Assembly (NCBI GenBank): GCA_963828405.1
Contig: CAWHEG010000031.1
Span: 1,674,001-1,738,000 of the forward strand
DNA length: 64,000 nucleotides
Source: JANMJD01 sp963828405
Lineage (GTDB): Bacteria; Actinomycetota; Acidimicrobiia; Acidimicrobiales; Ilumatobacteraceae
Reading direction: 5' to 3'
Shown: positions 60,903 to 64,000 of the stretch, in pieces
How the letters are laid out: every line of letters starts with the position of its first letter
Numbering within the stretch: position 1 is the stretch's first letter
The notes under the pieces: model-generated
What the model saw: only the letters and a program-made list of their open reading frames with translations
Database searches by the model: none
Told to the model about the DNA's origin: nothing
Position numbers and translations under genes: made by a program

Positions 60903-61083
60903 GACCCGCACCGGACGGTGCCGGCGATCGAGTTCTTCGACCGGCTCCCCGCCAAGCTGGTCGCCGAGTTCCAGGGATGCGGACCTCGTAGAAGCCGGCC
61001 ATCTCGTCGGGCATCGCCTCCCACTTGCCGCCACCAGAGAACGCCGGCGGCGGCGCCTCGGCGACGGCGTCGAGCACCGCTGC
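60903..61083. pseudogene. RelE/HigB-like toxin remnant with an inverted middle segment
   Basis: On the plus strand 60918-60974 encodes VPAIEFFDRLPAKLVAEFQ, the N-terminal core of a Gp49-like toxin. The next expected segment, AVLDAVAEAPPPAFSGGGKW then EAMPDEMAGFYEVR, is found on the opposite strand from 61083 down to 60979. The two pieces meet at about 60975, as if an internal block had been inverted. The C-terminus is absent. Confidence 0.6.
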
Positions 61084-61179
61084 GGCATCAACACGCTGAC
61101 GCCTACCGGCGACCCGACGGCATCGCAGGCACGCCTGCAGGGCTTGCGGGTGAACGCATCCCACTTGTAGTCTGTCTGC

Positions 61180-61464
61180 ATGACAATGATGCAGATGGCG
61201 ATCCGCATACCCGAGGACGATGCCGCGGAACTCGACGCGGAGGCATTGGAGCGACGGACCACTCGTTCGGAACTTGTTCGACTCGCCGTTGCCGAACACC
61301 TGATGCGGCGCCGGCGCCTGATCGACCCGTGGTCGGCGTTGGCAGCCGAGGGCAAGCTGATTCCTGCCACGCGGACGCTGGACCTCACCACGCCGCTGCC
61401 GACATTGGAGGGACCATCGCTCTCGGAACTTCTTGCGGCTGACCGAGGCGATCAGCGGTACTGA
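61180..61464 (+). CDS. VapB-like ribbon-helix-helix antitoxin
   Basis: 94 aa. The N-terminal MQMAIRIPEDDAAELDAEA, then RTTRSELVRLAVAEHL, is a ribbon-helix-helix DNA-binding fold; the acidic C-terminus (LDLTTPLPTLEGPSLSELL) would wrap the toxin. It starts 3 bp upstream of alternative Met codons and precedes the PIN toxin gene by 3 bp. Confidence 0.87.
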   Translation: MTMMQMAIRIPEDDAAELDAEALERRTTRSELVRLAVAEHLMRRRRLIDPWSALAAEGKLIPATRTLDLTTPLPTLEGPSLSELLAADRGDQRY

Positions 61465-61467
61465 GCA

Positions 61468-61866
61468 ATGGCCATCTACCTCGACACCTCGGCGGCGTTG
61501 AAGCTTGCGGTCGCTGAGCCCGAGTCGGTGGCGTTGCGACACTTCCTGGCTCGCAGCGAGGGCGGTTTCGTCTCGAGTTCCCTCCTTGCCGTCGAACTAC
61601 GCCGGGCAGCGCTTCGAGCCAACGATGCGGCTGTCGCGCTCGCCGCGGTCGCCAACGTCATACCCGCCATACGCCTCGTCCGAATTGACGATGACGTGAT
61701 CGGGCAGGCCGGAATCCTCCTACCGCCGTCGCTCCGCTCGCTTGATGCTCTTCACCTCGCGACGGTGCTCTCACTCGGATCGGCGGTCGAGGCGATGGTC
61801 TGCTATGACAAACGGCTCGCCGAAGCCGCTACCGACGCTGGAGTTGACGTTCACGTCCCCAAGTAA
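61468..61866 (+). CDS. VapC-family PIN-domain toxin
   Basis: 132 aa. PIN-domain acidic residues are in MAIYLDTSAALKL (Asp6), LLAVELRRAA (Glu), RSLDALHLATVLSLG (Asp) and VCYDKRLAEAA (Asp). VapC proteins cleave tRNA or rRNA. Intact and directly downstream of its antitoxin. Confidence 0.93.
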   Translation: MAIYLDTSAALKLAVAEPESVALRHFLARSEGGFVSSSLLAVELRRAALRANDAAVALAAVANVIPAIRLVRIDDDVIGQAGILLPPSLRSLDALHLATVLSLGSAVEAMVCYDKRLAEAATDAGVDVHVPK

Positions 61867-62099
61867 TGCCGCTGCACGGTTTGAACCGTAGGTCAGTGCC
61901 CGATGCTCCAGCTGCGCTGGTTCGCTGCGTGCGTCGACCTGCCAGGCAACTTCGATGCGACCCTGGGGCGAGTCGTGGTAGGTGCGGGCGCTCGTGATGC
62001 CTCCGTCCGGCGCGGGCGCTTGTGCCAGTGGACAACCTGTTCAAGAGCCGAGGCGTACCGGCGGTGCGGTGCCGCCGTCCACAACTGTGGTCGACCGAT

Positions 62100-62513
62100 C
62101 GATGGTCTCGCGGGCTACGGCGATGAGGTGCAACATGAAGGCAGGCAGCCCAAGTCACCCCGTGGGCATCGGCTGCGACGACATCGGCGACGATGAGGTC
62201 GTCGCCCGCCTTGGCGAGCCAGTTGAGTGCCTCATGGCGTGAACCGGTCGGCGGTGGGTCAGCCACGGCGAAACATGAGCACGCCATCGCGACGAACGGC
62301 GCGTTCGATCGTTCCAGCCGTCGCGGCTCGAGCGCTCATTCGTTCCGGGTCGGTGAACGCGACGTCGGCGGGAGCCGGGACGATGGTCGAGCGTACGGCA
62401 CGACGCTTCAGATCGATCAACGTCGTGGGCGCGACGCGGTCCAGGACGATCAGCAGGTCGATGTCACTGTCGGGCGTGTCGTCCCCTCGGGCGACCGAGC
62501 CGAACAGCGGCAA
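62100..62513 (-). pseudogene. MNT nucleotidyltransferase and HEPN remnants
   Basis: 62259-62513 encodes PLFGSVARGDDTPDSDIDLL (GSx10DxD, the nucleotidyltransferase motif of MNT antitoxins) but has no N-terminal domain beyond a stop codon and only a TTG start. Just downstream, 62245 to about 62140 encodes SRHEALNWLAKAGDDLIVAD, the opening of a HEPN toxin domain, which then loses frame. Both halves of an MNT/HEPN module are therefore broken. Confidence 0.6.
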
Positions 62514-62536
62514 CCGCAGAGGCCATCAGCAGCCTG

Positions 62537-62710
62537 GTCGATTCTCCCCGTAGGTGGCGTCGGCGGCGTCGGCGGCGACGAGCAGGACATCGGTGGTGAA
62601 CCGGCGACCCCCGAGCACCTTCGCCAACGCAGCGTCGACACCCAACTGGTGCCACAGTCCGTCGAGGAGCCAGGCGACACCCAGCGGCCGCGACGACAAG
62701 ACCGAGTTGC
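62537..62710 (-). pseudogene. Transposase fragment (IS1634-like)
   Basis: One minus-strand frame encodes RPLGVAWLLDGLWHQLGVDA then ALAKVLGGRRF, the pattern seen near the N-terminus of IS1634-type DDE transposases, and stops after about 55 codons. No other part of an element is visible. Confidence 0.4.
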
Positions 62711-62941
62711 TCCTGGCGATAATCAGCGATGGGGTCGATGCGCGTCAAGGTTTGGTGGTCGACGAAGGGCTCTCCGCCGAGCACCCCAGCCTGGACAGCA
62801 TGATCAGCGCTGGCTGCCAGCGTTTCTTCGAGAGCTTCGACAACGACCCGACGACAGTCGGCGAGCGCACCGAGAGACCATGATGGAGACCACCACCCGA
62901 ATCTCCATCGCCGGGCTCGGGCAGATCCTCAGGAGTGTCAG

Positions 62942-64000
62942 ATGAGTCCAGGGGCAAGTATCGGATCCGCCACCGATGTGACCACCGGTGCCCGGGGCCA
63001 GCGCGCGCATGCGGCGCAGTTCGAGCACGCACAGCGCTTCGAGCAGCGGCTGTGGAGGGTTGCGCCGGGCGCGTGGTGCATGGTCGGCAACGGCCTGTCG
63101 AACCAGACGTTCGTGGAGGCGCCCGACGGCATCATCGCCATCGACACGGGTGAGAGCACCGAGGAAATGGCAGTCGCCCTGACAGCGCTGCGCGAGCACA
63201 CCGACCGACCGATCGCCGCGGTGATCTACACCCACTTCCACTACGTCGCCGGCACCACGGCCATCGACGCCGGTGCACATGTGACCGGCTACCCGATCTG
63301 GGGTCACGAGCGAATCCGCGTCAACCGCGAGCGGATGGCCACCGAGGTCGGCGTCACGATGCGCCGCGGGTTGGTGCACCAGTTCGCGCTGACGCTGCCG
63401 GCAGACGGTCCCGATGGGCTGGTCAGCGCCGGGCTGGGGCCGTGGTACCGCAACCCTGCACATGCACCGTTCAGCGACGGCTTCGTGCCACCCACGCACA
63501 CCCTCTCCGCGGTCACGTCCACCGTGATCGCCGGGTTGCGGGTGGAGATCACGCCGGCGCCGTCGGACGCCGACGACTCGGTCACGATCTGGTTCCCCGA
63601 GCTGGGCGTCTGCGTGAACAACATCGTGTGGCCGGCGCTCTTCAACATCTACGCGATCCGCGGCGAGGAGTACCGCGATCCGCGCGTGCTGTTGCGTGGG
63701 TTGGATCACGTGCGCGGCCTGAACGCCGAGCATCTCGTCGGTGCCCATGGGCCGCCACTCACAGGCAGCGACCACATCGCCGGCGAGGTGACGCGCGCCC
63801 GCGATGCCATCCAGTTCATCTGGGACCAGACCGTGCGTGGTATCAATCGCGACCTCACGTCTGGAGAGCTGATCGAGTTCGTGCAACTGCCCGCCTGTTA
63901 CGACGCGTCGTACGTCACGCAGCAGCTCTACGGACTGGCCGAGCACCACACCCGCCAGGTGCATACGGGCCTGCGCGGTTGGTTCGACGGCTACGAGGCC
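62942..64000 (+). CDS. Metallo-beta-lactamase-fold protein, alkylsulfatase-like (partial)
   Basis: 353 codons to the window edge. The order of segments follows the linear alkylsulfatase family: an MBL domain with TFVEAPDGIIAIDTGES, then HGPPLTGSDHIAGEVTRARD and FIWDQTVRGINRDLTSGELI, the dimerisation region. The metal motif that is normally HxHxDH reads THFHYVAGT, so the Asp and third His are replaced. It may use one metal or belong to a divergent subfamily. The ATG at 62942 has no close competitor; upstream lies decayed DNA. Confidence 0.75.
   Translation, partial: MSPGASIGSATDVTTGARGQRAHAAQFEHAQRFEQRLWRVAPGAWCMVGNGLSNQTFVEAPDGIIAIDTGESTEEMAVALTALREHTDRPIAAVIYTHFHYVAGTTAIDAGAHVTGYPIWGHERIRVNRERMATEVGVTMRRGLVHQFALTLPADGPDGLVSAGLGPWYRNPAHAPFSDGFVPPTHTLSAVTSTVIAGLRVEITPAPSDADDSVTIWFPELGVCVNNIVWPALFNIYAIRGEEYRDPRVLLRGLDHVRGLNAEHLVGAHGPPLTGSDHIAGEVTRARDAIQFIWDQTVRGINRDLTSGELIEFVQLPACYDASYVTQQLYGLAEHHTRQVHTGLRGWFDGYEA

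Overview
This window is G+C-rich chromosomal DNA with dense genes and many 4-bp stop/start overlaps. Frequent GTG starts, F420-type enzymes (an LLM-class oxidoreductase and a PPOX-fold protein), a 27-codon gene for the actinobacterial ribosomal protein bL37 (49284-49367) and the overall gene content point to an actinomycete. A member of the class Acidimicrobiia would fit, but that is an inference from gene content. There is no rRNA and no CRISPR array; one intact tRNA gene (Leu, TAA) lies at 57030.

Layout. 1-13.5 kb is mostly housekeeping and small-molecule metabolism: a membrane LPG-synthase-like protein, a serine hydrolase, a LOG-family protein, a methylsuccinyl-CoA-dehydrogenase-like acyl-CoA dehydrogenase close to a malyl-CoA-lyase-like gene (together suggesting the ethylmalonyl-CoA pathway), pdxJ, PPOX and LLM enzymes. 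13.6-18.1 kb is a three-gene overlapping operon (ThDP enzyme, MetE-like protein, polytopic membrane protein). 18.1-22.6 kb holds panB, plsC and the inositol genes iolC (fused to DUF2090) and iolB. 23-28 kb holds an ABC-F protein, a dimethylformamidase-like gene and an amidohydrolase.

28.1-31.8 kb is the most unusual operon. A 32-codon peptide gene, a C39-peptidase-like/ABC stub that lacks its catalytic Cys and Walker A, a TPR protein, an ECF sigma factor and a four-helix membrane protein are packed on one strand, mostly with overlapping ends. 32.9-41.8 kb looks like a catabolic cluster for an amine or guanidino compound: two aldehyde dehydrogenases divergent from a Rieske oxygenase, an arginase-family amidinohydrolase, a class III aminotransferase, a GntR/FCD regulator and an MFS transporter. 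A perfect 16-bp palindrome lies 3 bp before the Rieske start codon.

43-47 kb contains a HigBA-type toxin-antitoxin pair and a decayed IS110 element. 47-57 kb returns to core genes (ychF, PHP phosphoesterase, bL37, prolyl oligopeptidase, a Fe-S PD-(D/E)XK nuclease), followed by a DddP-like M24 protein next to two 2-oxoglutarate oxygenases. 57-64 kb is accessory and decayed: a tRNA-Leu gene, an AlbA-type regulator flanked by duplicated tRNA 3' ends, a fused pair of truncated genes, a toxin remnant with an inverted middle, an intact VapBC pair, MNT/HEPN and transposase fragments, and a partial metallo-beta-lactamase-fold gene at the right edge.

Two window-wide patterns stand out. First, three 42-bp palindromic units (9-bp arms GTGATGCCA/TGGCATCAC separated by exactly 24 bp) each sit beside a different short tandem repeat. 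Second, five otherwise intact genes each carry one single-base frameshift, which may be assembly error rather than gene decay.
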